Of a DNA stretch of 64,000 nucleotides, positions 1-9,224 are shown piece by piece (position 1 is the first letter of the stretch; every line of letters starts with the position of its first letter). Under the pieces are notes generated by a model, which saw nothing but the letters and a program-made list of their open reading frames with translations, made no database searches and was not told where the DNA came from. The DNA lies in contig NZ_CABJDN010000012.1 of assembly GCF_902364365.1 (NCBI RefSeq), positions 1 to 64,000 of the forward strand, in the 5' to 3' direction. The position numbers and the translations under genes were made by a program. This DNA comes from Bacteroides intestinalis. Lineage in GTDB: Bacteria > Bacteroidota > Bacteroidia > Bacteroidales > Bacteroidaceae.

Positions 1-438
1 AGAAGTATCAACTTAATTGTGGTGCATTGTAGCGCCACCAGGGCGGATCATGCCCTTACCACAGAGAATCTGGAATCAGAACATCGCCGCCGTGGCTTCC
101 ATGGCATCGGTTATCACTACTACATCCGCAGGGATGGCACCGTCGTCCCCACCCGCCCCCTGGAACAGATAGGGGCACATGCCAAAGGGCACAACGCCCA
201 CTCGATAGGCATCTGCTATGAGGGTGGACTGGATTGCAACGGACATCCTGCAGATACCCGTACGCCGGAACAAAAAAGTGCGCTCCGCCTGCTGGTGCAC
301 CAGCTGTTGAAGCGCTTCAGAAAGAGCTATGTCTGCGGACACCGTGACCTTAGTCCGGACCTGAACGGGAACGGAGTGGTGGAACCGGAGGAGTGGATAA
401 AGGTATGCCCGTGCTTCGATGTGGGAAAAGAACTCTGA
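1..438 (+). CDS. N-acetylmuramoyl-L-alanine amidase (amidase_2 fold), 5' end outside window
   Basis: Zinc amidase that cuts the bond between MurNAc and the peptide stem of peptidoglycan. The reading frame is open to base 1 and already codes R-S-I-N-L-I before VVHCSAT, so the true start lies upstream. Family zinc ligands are visible: His in HCSAT, His in CGHRD, and a Cys in the closing CPCFD segment. GYHYYI and GICYEGG are typical core strands. About 146 codons are in the window, close to full length for these short phage-like amidases. It is followed by a smalltalk peptide gene, a common neighbour of such amidases in Bacteroides. The enzyme is well supported; whether it acts in remodelling or lysis is not shown. 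Confidence 0.9.
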   Translation, partial: RSINLIVVHCSATRADHALTTENLESEHRRRGFHGIGYHYYIRRDGTVVPTRPLEQIGAHAKGHNAHSIGICYEGGLDCNGHPADTRTPEQKSALRLLVHQLLKRFRKSYVCGHRDLSPDLNGNGVVEPEEWIKVCPCFDVGKEL

Positions 439-495
439 TTCTTATTCAGAGCATGAAATCATTCAAAAAGAGAACACGAAAGGAGGTGTAAAACT

Positions 496-597
496 ATGGC
501 AATCAAGAAATCAGTATGGGATATGATCCTGAAAGTGGTTATCGCGGTGGCTTCGGCTATTGCGGGGGCGTTGGGAGCGAATGCGATGACGCTGTAA
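496..597 (+). CDS. smalltalk family peptide (33 aa)
   Basis: A 33-residue peptide starting MAIKKSVWDMILKVV and ending NAMTL: a short charged N-terminus followed by one hydrophobic Ala/Gly/Val-rich helix. It matches the small Bacteroides proteins annotated as smalltalk proteins, which usually sit next to an amidase as here. The start has a strong AGGAGGT at 481-487, nine bases upstream, unusual because Bacteroides genes seldom use a Shine-Dalgarno. Function is unknown; a single-pass membrane or holin-like role is only a guess. Confidence 0.75.
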   Translation: MAIKKSVWDMILKVVIAVASAIAGALGANAMTL

Positions 598-621
598 ACA
601 AGACAATGTCCCTTCTTAAAA

Positions 622-663
622 AACTCCCGGTAAGTTTAAATAAAAAGCAACTTACCGAGAGTT
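622..663. terminator. hairpin between smalltalk and Rhs operon
   Basis: Arms at 622-636 and 649-663 are complementary over 15 bases with one mismatch around a 12-base loop. The T-tract needed for a rho-independent terminator lies on the minus strand (bases 616-622 are mostly A on plus), while the plus side is followed by GTTGTC and an A-run. It separates two transcription units, but its direction is uncertain. Confidence 0.45.
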
Positions 664-716
664 GTCAAAAAAAACATTAACAATAATTCAAAAATACAAT
701 TAAAGAAATAAACATT

Positions 717-3700
717 ATGAATATACTACAATTTCAAAAAACAATAGTGTTGGGAATACTCATTGTCCTACCTATCTTTGCACAGATAACCAATGCTCAA
801 CCTCCCAATACTCCTATATGCCCAGATTCTGTAATTCCCTCAAAGGTCAGTTTCAGAAGTCTAAATGATGATTATCGGAGCAATCTGCCAAGTTACATTC
901 CTTCATCACCTACGGTCAGTTCACTGACAACATATGCCGATTATCCTGTATCACATTATACAGGAGTACCTGATATTTCTATTCCACTATATGAGATAAA
1001 TATAGATAACTACAAACTACCGATCTCTTTAAGTTACCACGCTTCAGGTATTCGGGTAAACCAGGAGGCATCGTGGGTAGGATTAGGATGGGCACTCAAT
1101 GCAGGAGGGGTTGTTTCAAGAACAATTAAGTGTGCTGATGATTTTCTGGAACAAACACCACCGGGAAGCAATATAAACCAGGGATATTATAGTGGTCCTG
1201 AAGCCAACAATCCTTACGACAGCCAATATTATACAACAGTAGGTGGCGAAGGAATTGCTAAATCAGCACTCCTCATCGATTCAGAACCAGACATATTCAG
1301 TTACTCTTTACCTAATGCAAGCGGTAAGTTTGTACTCGATAAATCAAGAGGTTCTGTTCTTTTCAATAAAAGTGATAATATAAAAATAGAAGTACTACCA
1401 GATGGAGCGAAAAAGAAATACTTCAAGCTCACTACCCCCGACGGAGTGCAATACCTATTCAATCAGTACGAAACAACCCGTTCTTATGGACGCCAAGGTG
1501 TACTAAATTACAACTTAAGTAATGCCACAAAATTTGACGAATACGAAAGTACATTAAACAGTATTTATGATAGTCCACTGACATACACCTCTAGTTGGTA
1601 TTTATCTCAAATAAAAACTTCAACTAATCGTATAATTACTTTCAATTATGAAACAGAATCTTATCAAGCACCTGTACAAGAGAGTTGTGTTAAATACAAT
1701 GTGACATCTTTTTCCGGTTCGCTCTGCGGACCTGGTAATAATGTTATCTATTCATGCAGCAAGACAGTCATTGATAATTTACGTCTATCAAGCATTTCTT
1801 GGAATAGCGGGCACATTGAGTTCAATTGCACTTCCCGCGAAGATATGATAGGACTAAGTGCCTCTCCGAGTCCACAAAGACTAAGCACTCTAAGAATTTA
1901 TGATAATACCAACACCTGCATAAAAAGCTATCAGTTTGATTATGACTATTTCAATAACAGTTATACAGGAAGCTATAAACACGTATTCAAGCGACTTAAA
2001 TTGAGTAAACTCTCCGACTCAAACGATGCAACTTTCAATTATAAGTTTTCATATAATGAAGGCAATTTACCCGCAAAGAACTCTAAGAATACGGATTATT
2101 GGGGCTACTATAACGGTATAAGCCAAAATAGCAGTTATTACTGTACTGCCAAATATAATAATGTAGTATATGCAGGTGCTAATAAACACTCTCAGCTAAA
2201 CTCTATGAAAATAGGTAGTCTGCAATCGATCCGTTACCCAACCAATAAAACTGTAGAACTCACCTATGAAGCAAATCAATACTGGCCTAATGGTCCATCT
2301 ACCAGTACCAGCATTGAAACCATGAAAGAAGGTCTCAATGTATATAATTACTACCAAGATGATATTGACAGGCAATTCCCACCATACGAATGCGATACAA
2401 TTGTTTTGGAAACAGTAACTTCATTCAAATTGGGAGGATGGGCTGAAAATTGGGGCTGCAAGCCAGATCCGGACATTATGTACAATAACGATGTAGATTA
2501 TCCAACCTTTCGCATCACTCGTCTTTACAGCTCAGGTAACAATAACATAATTCTTGCCTATCCTGTACCTGATGAACTACAACATGACTGTTCATATGAT
2601 TTTCCACAACGCACCATAAGTCTTGCTGCTGGAACATACATTTTCGAAGCATTTGCTCCTGCCAAAGATGTGCGTTTTGCATTTTCTTATGAATATGATA
2701 AGGTTGTTGCACAAGTCAAGGAGCCTGTATCAGGAGGCGGACTAAGAATATCACACATTTCAGGAGAGAAAGACCGGAGTTTTACCTACCCAATAGGCAA
2801 ACTGTTAATAGAACCTGCAGTCTCTTATACCGCGAGCTACAGCTGTCTTAACGGCACGGCAACTCCCAGCAATACAAGCTATATAATACAAGTCTCTGAT
2901 CCAACAATACCAATGTATACACTAAAGCACGGCAACTCAATCGGATACGACAGTGTTCAAGAATCAGCAATTGATGGGTCAACAACTTATAGTTTCTACA
3001 ACGAAAAAGAAGAACAGACAGATGATTACCCCTTCCTGCCTACAGAGATAAATTATTATAACGGCCTACCTAAATATATCAGCTACAGCAAAGGAAATAC
3101 AGAAGGGAAACGTATAGAGTATGATTATTCAGCTATCTATTCGCAAAATATATACGGCTTTATGTTCAATTCAGGTGGTGTAGATGTACACCCATATAAA
3201 TATCGCATTACGTGGCCTCATAAGACTAAAGAAAAAATAACCGACAATGAGGACAATGGGAACATTATTACGGAAAAAATATATACTTATAACAACAACC
3301 TGCAATTGAAAACAGAATCCGTCACCTCACGCGGAGATAGCTATATGAAAAAAATCAGTTATTCCACGGATTTAACGGATGCGGTCAGTCAATCCATGGT
3401 CGGTAAGCATATAATATCCATTCCTGTAGAAGTAGTTGCCTTAAAGAATGGGAATGTAATAATGGGCAAGAAGACTATATATAAAGACACTTTGAATATG
3501 TTCCTGCCAAAAGAAGAACAGATAATAGAGACAAAAACACTCTTGCCTGCCAACAATTACCAAAACGCATTTTCTCCACAACTGGAATTCAGTTCCTACA
3601 ATCAGTGGGGAAGACCGATGCAAATTTCCGATAGAAGTTCATCTGTAGTTTATTTATGGAGCTACAATGGCATGTATCCGATAGCAGAAATAAAGAATGC

Positions 3701-4001
3701 CAGCTATCAACAAGTATTGCAAAAGCTTTCTGCCGGTTTCATTAGTAATTTGTGTAACAAAACTGTTCCAACTACAAGTGACCTATCATCTATTAATGGA
3801 TTGAGAGATAGTTTGCCCTATGCACACATCACAACTTTCACTTACAAACCTTTAGTAGGAATAACCAGCGTGACAGATGCACGCAATCTAACCACCTACT
3901 ATACATACGATTCTTCGGGAAGACTTTCAGAAATCTATATCCAAAAGAATGGAAGTAAACAAATTATAGAAAAATACGACTACCATTACTACAATAAATA
4001 A
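717..4001 (+). CDS. secreted YD/Rhs-like protein, first of a pair
   Basis: A 1094-residue protein with a signal peptide at about residues 1-27 (hydrophobic stretch ending TNAQ). The N-terminal part contains SHYTGVPDISIPLYEI and VGLGWALNAGGVVSR, motifs typical of the large Bacteroidetes proteins encoded just upstream of Rhs proteins with a DUF6443-type start. The body is Tyr/Asn-rich beta repeats, and near the end there is a YD-type repeat (YYTYDSSGRLSEI). It lacks the Rhs-associated core and has no toxin tail. The next gene begins 7 bases later, so the two are surely co-transcribed. By analogy with split Rhs/Tc shells it may form part of the casing or the surface presentation of the toxin protein; this is inference. 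Confidence 0.8.
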   Translation: MNILQFQKTIVLGILIVLPIFAQITNAQPPNTPICPDSVIPSKVSFRSLNDDYRSNLPSYIPSSPTVSSLTTYADYPVSHYTGVPDISIPLYEINIDNYKLPISLSYHASGIRVNQEASWVGLGWALNAGGVVSRTIKCADDFLEQTPPGSNINQGYYSGPEANNPYDSQYYTTVGGEGIAKSALLIDSEPDIFSYSLPNASGKFVLDKSRGSVLFNKSDNIKIEVLPDGAKKKYFKLTTPDGVQYLFNQYETTRSYGRQGVLNYNLSNATKFDEYESTLNSIYDSPLTYTSSWYLSQIKTSTNRIITFNYETESYQAPVQESCVKYNVTSFSGSLCGPGNNVIYSCSKTVIDNLRLSSISWNSGHIEFNCTSREDMIGLSASPSPQRLSTLRIYDNTNTCIKSYQFDYDYFNNSYTGSYKHVFKRLKLSKLSDSNDATFNYKFSYNEGNLPAKNSKNTDYWGYYNGISQNSSYYCTAKYNNVVYAGANKHSQLNSMKIGSLQSIRYPTNKTVELTYEANQYWPNGPSTSTSIETMKEGLNVYNYYQDDIDRQFPPYECDTIVLETVTSFKLGGWAENWGCKPDPDIMYNNDVDYPTFRITRLYSSGNNNIILAYPVPDELQHDCSYDFPQRTISLAAGTYIFEAFAPAKDVRFAFSYEYDKVVAQVKEPVSGGGLRISHISGEKDRSFTYPIGKLLIEPAVSYTASYSCLNGTATPSNTSYIIQVSDPTIPMYTLKHGNSIGYDSVQESAIDGSTTYSFYNEKEEQTDDYPFLPTEINYYNGLPKYISYSKGNTEGKRIEYDYSAIYSQNIYGFMFNSGGVDVHPYKYRITWPHKTKEKITDNEDNGNIITEKIYTYNNNLQLKTESVTSRGDSYMKKISYSTDLTDAVSQSMVGKHIISIPVEVVALKNGNVIMGKKTIYKDTLNMFLPKEEQIIETKTLLPANNYQNAFSPQLEFSSYNQWGRPMQISDRSSSVVYLWSYNGMYPIAEIKNASYQQVLQKLSAGFISNLCNKTVPTTSDLSSINGLRDSLPYAHITTFTYKPLVGITSVTDARNLTTYYTYDSSGRLSEIYIQKNGSKQIIEKYDYHYYNK

Positions 4002-4008
4002 CAACATT

Positions 4009-7000
4009 ATGAGAAACAATATATTAAAGAAAGCAATTTCGCTATTCCTGCTCCTACAATGCAGTGTATCATACGGACAAATTAGTCCAAGTACTAACCA
4101 GAATTATATTTTGACCCGCACCCCTATGACTAACACTACCAATGCCAACAACCTAAATACGAACAGTTGCCTATATACTGTACAATACTTCGACAAATAT
4201 GGTCGGTTGGAAGAAACGGTTTCACGGAAAAGAAGTTCGCAATCGCGAGATTTGGTTAACTATATCCAATATAACCAAGATGGGCGCATCTGGCAAAAAT
4301 GGCTTCCCTTACCTGTAATAGAGAGTAATAATGGAGCACATGTACATTTTGACAGATTAGAAGACGATGCACGAAATTATTTTAATGATGCCGACCCATG
4401 TGTAAGTTATGAATATGAAAGGAGTGTTTTTGGGAGAATTGTAAGAGAAGCAGACCCTGCAGAAGATTGGAGGCTTTATGGCGATTTCAGAACTACTAAT
4501 TATGCCCGTAATCTAAATGATGGTGGCACTTTCAGTTGTCCCCGAATTAATGCTACTTATTCTAATGATACTCTTATAACTCTCACCCGTGGCACTGATT
4601 ATGTCAGTGGTGAACTATATGTAACAGTAAAAAAAGACGAAGACGATAAGACAACACATGAATTCAAAGATAAATTGGGCCAAATTGTATTGACACGACA
4701 GTTAGGAAACAGCAATCACGATACTTATTACGTATATGATAATTTTGGAAATATCGCCGCAGTGCTGCCTCCTATTATAACCGATATGCTTACTTCAGGA
4801 GGAAGTTATAACAACAGCAACGAAGTAATATGGAAATATGCTTACTTATACTGCTATGACAAAAGAGGGAACTGCATTGGGAAGAAACTACCCGGTGCAG
4901 CTTGGACACTCTATGTCTACGACCATGGAAGCAGACTAATTCTGACACAGGACGGCAATTTGCGTAAACAAGGGAAATGGCTGTTCACCTTACCTGATAA
5001 ACTGGGACGCAATGCAGTAATAGGACTTTACAACGCTTCGCACAATCCCTTCGCTACAGACCTTGCCAACAAAGATATATATGCGGAATGGAAAGGAAGC
5101 AGTGCAATTTCTTCCGCTTTCTATGGTTATCAGCCACAAGGAATCGCCCTTACTGACCCGATCGTAGAAAATGTAAACTTCTATGACGGGTATACATTTA
5201 AGGCTTACAACAATCTGAGCAACAACTACGATTTCGAAAGTCAAAACAGCTATGGAGTACAATACACTGGAGGTTATCAAGGAATGCTCACAGGTAGCAT
5301 GAAAAGAACAACTTCAGGAAAAGACATGTTCACAGTATTCTATTATGATGATCGTGGAAATATCGTACAGTCTAAAGAGAATAATCCGCTTGAGGGGAAA
5401 GAAGAAAATTTCTATGAATATGACTTCCGCAATAAAGTTACCAAAAGAAAGCACATACATATAGCAGGTAGTAAAAACATTACAGAAGTATATGGCTATA
5501 ACTACGACCACGGAGAGAGGTTAATAACCACTACTTATCAACTGACCATAGACAAGATCATCTTGCCACAGATCACTTTATCAAGCAAAGAATACGATGA
5601 AATGAATCGTGTCAGCCGCAATAAGCTACATGGGCTCACATCGCTGGCGGTAGATTATACCTATAATTTAAGATCATATACTACATCTATTTCAGGATGC
5701 GGTTTTACACAGAACCTACATTATATAGATGGCCCGGGTGTACCTTATTATAATGGAAATATCAGCAGCATGACCTGGAAGGGACCCGACAATGTCACAC
5801 GGGGATATAAGTTCAGCTATGACGGACTGAACCGTATGACAGATGGAATTTACGGTGAGGGAAACTCTATCAACGCGAATCTGAATCGTTTTACAGAACA
5901 GATTACCGAGTATGATAAGAATGGCAACATTAAAAAATTAAAACGCTATGGACAAACAGGGGCCAATGCCTATGGTCTAGTTGATAATCTTACGTTGGAA
6001 TTAAAGGGTAATCAATTAAAAACAGTAAGTGACGCAGCAACGGCTACGGCATATAATAATGGCTTTGAATTTAAAAAAGGAGCAAATGCTACTATTGAAT
6101 ACGATTACGACCCTAATGGAAACTTGACAAAAGATTTAAATAAAGATATAAAGGAAATCCAATATAATTTTTTAAATTTGCCAAGCTTGGTTAAGTTCTT
6201 AGATGAAAGTACCATTACCTATACTTATGGGGCAGACGGGACAAAACTCCGCACAGTTCATAAGATAGGAAGTGTTACTACCACTACTGATTACTGCGGC
6301 AATGTGATCTATGAAAACAATACAGCAAAGCTGTTGTTAACTGAAGAAGGATACGTTTCTTTGAATGATAATAAATACCACTATTATCTGAAAGATCATC
6401 AGGGAAATAACCGGGTAGTCGTAGACCAAAATGGCAACGTGGAAGAAACAAATCATTATTACCCGTTTGGGGGTGTATTTGCAAATACAGGAAATACACA
6501 ACCTTACAAGTACAATGGTAAGGAACTCGACGCAAAAAAAGGATTGAATTGGTATGACTATGGGGCAAGACATTATGATGCAGCACTGGGGAGATGGCAT
6601 GTGGTAGATCCGCTGGCGGAGAAATACTATGGAGTGAGTCCATACGTGTATTGTAATAATCTCCCGGCACGCTATATTGATACAGATGGTAGAAAGATAG
6701 TTGATACTAAGGGGAATATCATATATACAAAAGATGGAGGGTGGACCAAAACTGCATCTCAAGATGCTCAACGAATTGGTAACGCGATGATGCAAACTCG
6801 AACTGGAACAATCCAGTTTGAAAAAATGGTCAATGCGGATCATGATATAACTTTAAGCATTAGTTCAGAGAGTAAAATAGAAAAAGATAAGAATAGAAAA
6901 AAATATAGACTAGGAACCTCTCAGAAACATTTTGTTGCTGATAAACTAAAGTCTGTTGATATTATTATCTTTGAAGGAACATTGAATGAGTTTACCAATG

Positions 7001-7224
7001 CAAACACTCCTAAGGCTAAAAAATACAAAGTATCAACAAAAAATAATGATGAGGCTATAGGAGCGGTTGCTACACACGAATCTGTACATGCCACCGATGA
7101 ACAGAATATAAAAGAAAGCAAAGAAAATGTAGTAAATAAGACATCACATGATATTGAAAAAACTCCAAATGAAGCTGAAACAAATGTATTGAATGAATTA
7201 TTCAATCAGCATAATAAATTCTAA
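4009..7224 (+). CDS. Rhs repeat protein with core domain and HExxH toxin-like C-terminus
   Basis: 1071 residues with a signal peptide (residues 1-23, ending SYGQ) and a DUF6443-like N-domain (about 25-110: YFDKYGRLEE, QYNQDGRIW). YD repeats follow, then the Rhs-associated core at about 780-895, with YHYYLKDHQGNNRVVVDQNG, YPFGG, YNGKELD, YDYGARHYD and GRWHVVDPLAEKY. After the DTDGR junction a variable tail of about 180 residues contains HESVH at 1023-1027 (HExxH zinc motif) and PNEAE at 1053-1057, which could supply the third ligand. Rhs proteins with variable C-termini are known polymorphic toxins; here the tail is predicted to be a metallopeptidase. A small secreted protein gene follows directly. 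The toxin role is inferred from architecture. Confidence 0.82.
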   Translation: MRNNILKKAISLFLLLQCSVSYGQISPSTNQNYILTRTPMTNTTNANNLNTNSCLYTVQYFDKYGRLEETVSRKRSSQSRDLVNYIQYNQDGRIWQKWLPLPVIESNNGAHVHFDRLEDDARNYFNDADPCVSYEYERSVFGRIVREADPAEDWRLYGDFRTTNYARNLNDGGTFSCPRINATYSNDTLITLTRGTDYVSGELYVTVKKDEDDKTTHEFKDKLGQIVLTRQLGNSNHDTYYVYDNFGNIAAVLPPIITDMLTSGGSYNNSNEVIWKYAYLYCYDKRGNCIGKKLPGAAWTLYVYDHGSRLILTQDGNLRKQGKWLFTLPDKLGRNAVIGLYNASHNPFATDLANKDIYAEWKGSSAISSAFYGYQPQGIALTDPIVENVNFYDGYTFKAYNNLSNNYDFESQNSYGVQYTGGYQGMLTGSMKRTTSGKDMFTVFYYDDRGNIVQSKENNPLEGKEENFYEYDFRNKVTKRKHIHIAGSKNITEVYGYNYDHGERLITTTYQLTIDKIILPQITLSSKEYDEMNRVSRNKLHGLTSLAVDYTYNLRSYTTSISGCGFTQNLHYIDGPGVPYYNGNISSMTWKGPDNVTRGYKFSYDGLNRMTDGIYGEGNSINANLNRFTEQITEYDKNGNIKKLKRYGQTGANAYGLVDNLTLELKGNQLKTVSDAATATAYNNGFEFKKGANATIEYDYDPNGNLTKDLNKDIKEIQYNFLNLPSLVKFLDESTITYTYGADGTKLRTVHKIGSVTTTTDYCGNVIYENNTAKLLLTEEGYVSLNDNKYHYYLKDHQGNNRVVVDQNGNVEETNHYYPFGGVFANTGNTQPYKYNGKELDAKKGLNWYDYGARHYDAALGRWHVVDPLAEKYYGVSPYVYCNNLPARYIDTDGRKIVDTKGNIIYTKDGGWTKTASQDAQRIGNAMMQTRTGTIQFEKMVNADHDITLSISSESKIEKDKNRKKYRLGTSQKHFVADKLKSVDIIIFEGTLNEFTNANTPKAKKYKVSTKNNDEAIGAVATHESVHATDEQNIKESKENVVNKTSHDIEKTPNEAETNVLNELFNQHNKF

Positions 7225-7225
7225 G

Positions 7226-7657
7226 ATGACAGATATGATAAAATTTACAACGATACTATTTATACTGATTATTCCAATAGGTAATAATCTGTTCGGACAA
7301 GATTTTGAGAATAAAGAAATAAGGGATTTTCTCATTAGTACTGGTGAAATACAGGAAGGAGATAGATGTTCTTATTATGCTTATGAGTTAATAAAGTCAG
7401 ATGAATTAAAATGTTCTGATATTTGTGGAATATATCGAATAGGAGCATATGCATCACATAGTTATACATATCTATTACTATTAGATAAACAAGGAAAAAC
7501 ATTTTTAGATTGTCATACCGATTTATATCAAACATTAAAATCTATATTCTCTTTTTTTGAGAAGAACAATCACTGTTTCACAGATTTAGAAAAGCTTTCT
7601 TATATAAAAGAAGCTATGGACATTTATCATCGAAATAATACTGCTATTCCTTGGTAG
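7226..7657 (+). CDS. small secreted protein, candidate immunity protein
   Basis: Starts at ATG 7226, two bases after the stop of the Rhs gene (another ATG in frame is at 7235; an upstream in-frame start would overlap the Rhs gene). Encodes about 143 residues: signal peptide (MIKFTTILFILIIPIG, ending LFGQ) then a mature domain of about 120 residues with five cysteines. I recognise no family. A position directly behind a toxin-type Rhs C-terminus, a secreted form and low-GC sequence like the toxin tail make it a candidate immunity protein acting outside the cytoplasm. It could also be an accessory factor. Confidence 0.6.
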   Translation: MTDMIKFTTILFILIIPIGNNLFGQDFENKEIRDFLISTGEIQEGDRCSYYAYELIKSDELKCSDICGIYRIGAYASHSYTYLLLLDKQGKTFLDCHTDLYQTLKSIFSFFEKNNHCFTDLEKLSYIKEAMDIYHRNNTAIPW

Positions 7658-7722
7658 TTTGCTACAGTGCGCTTTCCTTCATCAATTAAATATTAGAATC
7701 TTTTAATGCACTAACCTTATGT

Positions 7723-7765
7723 ATCCCTGTTTCTGAATATAGAATGTTTAGGAACAGGGATTTTT
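7723..7765 (+). terminator. rho-independent terminator of Rhs operon
   Basis: Arms 7723-7734 and 7750-7761 (ATCCCTGTTTCT / AGGAACAGGGAT, one G-T pair) close a 15-base loop and are followed by TTTT on the plus strand. Confidence 0.8.
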
Positions 7766-7872
7766 CACCATTTTTTCTAGCATAGAGATGATTCTATCAA
7801 ATATACAAGCTCGTCCTTTCTTTGTCAAATAACAATCACCTCATTCTACCTTCCATAACCATCCCTCCAGCA

Positions 7873-7949
7873 GGGCTACACCCTTTTGCCCTAAAGGTGT
7901 AGCCATCACCGCAAAATGGTGTAGCCATCCGGAGCAAAAGGTGTAGCCC
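7873..7949. repeat. word-palindrome element, word GGTGTAGCC
   Basis: The word GGTGTAGCC appears in direct orientation at 7896, 7918 and 7940, and inverted (GGCTACACC) at 7874. Outer arms 7873-7889 and 7934-7949 are complementary over 16 bases with one inserted C. It lies in the 456-base gap between the Rhs operon and cysK. No ORF or RNA gene is visible in the rest of that gap. Confidence 0.75.
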
Positions 7950-8113
7950 TACCAAAGTAGGGCCACAGGCACTTCTAAAGGGCATAAAAGAAATATTTAT
8001 CTATACCATTCCAAATTCAGTCTATACGACATTTTCAATCAGAATACTTCTTCACTCCGAAGTCCGAAAACAAATATCCAACAGATTTCCATTAAAAGAT
8101 TCCATCAGGCATC

Positions 8114-9061
8114 TTACAGCGGATATTCTTCGAACGCATACAGCAACGTCGAAAGATAGCGTTCGCCCGTATCCGGCAATAATGCAACGATTGTTTTCCC
8201 GGCATTTTCAGGAAGAAGTGCCAGACGGGTAGCTGCACTGACTGCTGCTCCGGACGAAATTCCCACCAACAAACCTTCTAATTTAGCCAATTCACGGCCC
8301 GCACGAATAGCATCATCATTCGTTACCTGTAGGATTTCATCTACTACCGCCGGATTGTAGTTCTTAGGAACAAAACCGGCACCGATTCCCTGTATCTTAT
8401 GTGCTCCTGGTGCACCTCCCGAAAGCACAGGAGAGTCAGTAGGTTCCACTGCCACTACTTTCACAGCGGGATTATGTTTCTTCAGGGCGGCACCTACACC
8501 ACTAACGGTTCCACCGGTACCGACACCGGCTACAAAAATATCAACAACACCTTCCGTATCCCTCCAGATTTCCTGTCCTGTAGTACGTTCGTGCATAGCA
8601 GGGTTTGCAGGGTTATCAAACTGCTGAAGAATCACCGCACCCGGAGTAGCAGCTTTCAGTTCTTCAGCACGGGCTATGGCACCCTTCATACCATTGGCAC
8701 CCGGTGTAAGCACCAGTTCGGCACCAAGGGCTTTCAGCAGGTTACGGCGTTCTACACTCATGGTGTCGGGCATCGTAAGAATCAGCTTATAACCTTTTGC
8801 AGCAGCTACAAATGCAAGCCCAATTCCGGTGTTTCCACTGGTAGGTTCTATAATAGTGGCTCCGGGTTTCAGCAAACCGGAAGCTTCCGCATCTTCAATC
8901 ATCGCCAATGCCACGCGGTCTTTCACACTTCCGGCAGGGTTAAATGACTCCAGTTTCACGATCAGACGGGCTTTTAAACCTTTCGCTTTATTGTAATTAC
9001 TCAGCTCCAGTAAGGGAGTGTTGCCCACAAGATCAGTGAGCTGTTTTGCTATCTTTTTCAT
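8114..9061 (-). CDS. cysK: cysteine synthase A (O-acetylserine thiol-lyase)
   Basis: PLP enzyme that makes L-cysteine from O-acetylserine and sulfide. 315 residues, the usual length. The PLP lysine is K47 in NPAGSVKDR; the substrate loop TSGNTGIG and the phosphate-binding [11 protein letters not shown] are present, as is the C-terminal [11 protein letters not shown]. It is divergent from cysE across a 163-base gap, so the two steps of cysteine synthesis share one regulatory region. The next gene downstream (the Rhs operon) converges on it. Confidence 0.97.
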   Translation of the reverse strand: MKKIAKQLTDLVGNTPLLELSNYNKAKGLKARLIVKLESFNPAGSVKDRVALAMIEDAEASGLLKPGATIIEPTSGNTGIGLAFVAAAKGYKLILTMPDTMSVERRNLLKALGAELVLTPGANGMKGAIARAEELKAATPGAVILQQFDNPANPAMHERTTGQEIWRDTEGVVDIFVAGVGTGGTVSGVGAALKKHNPAVKVVAVEPTDSPVLSGGAPGAHKIQGIGAGFVPKNYNPAVVDEILQVTNDDAIRAGRELAKLEGLLVGISSGAAVSAATRLALLPENAGKTIVALLPDTGERYLSTLLYAFEEYPL

Positions 9062-9101
9062 AACTTATTGGGTTTTAATTTATACTCTTCTTTATAAAGT
9101 A

Positions 9102-9109
9102 CAAAGATA
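9102..9109 (-). promoter_or_regulatory. cysK -7 element
   Basis: Reads TATCTTTG on the minus strand, matching the Bacteroides TAnnTTTG consensus, 41 bases before the cysK start. The -33 element is not clear. Confidence 0.6.
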
Positions 9110-9187
9110 GCGGGATAACGGTTCACAAGAAATACCATATTTGTGGGATTTTCATACTATAAATGAGGGATTTTCGCTGAGAATAGT

Positions 9188-9195
9188 TACCTTTG
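9188..9195 (+). promoter_or_regulatory. cysE -7 element
   Basis: TACCTTTG matches TAnnTTTG and lies 29 bases before the cysE ATG. No good -33 is visible. Confidence 0.55.
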
Positions 9196-9224
9196 TGCCC
9201 ACCTTATTATAAAAGGATATCCCA

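Noticed and set aside
6284..6843. Minus-strand frames within the Rhs core
   Set aside because: Shadows of the Rhs gene; no start context or family.
1..7657. Prophage or conjugative element reading of the left end
   Set aside because: An amidase and smalltalk peptide alone do not show a phage; no integrase, capsid, tra genes or att repeats are visible.
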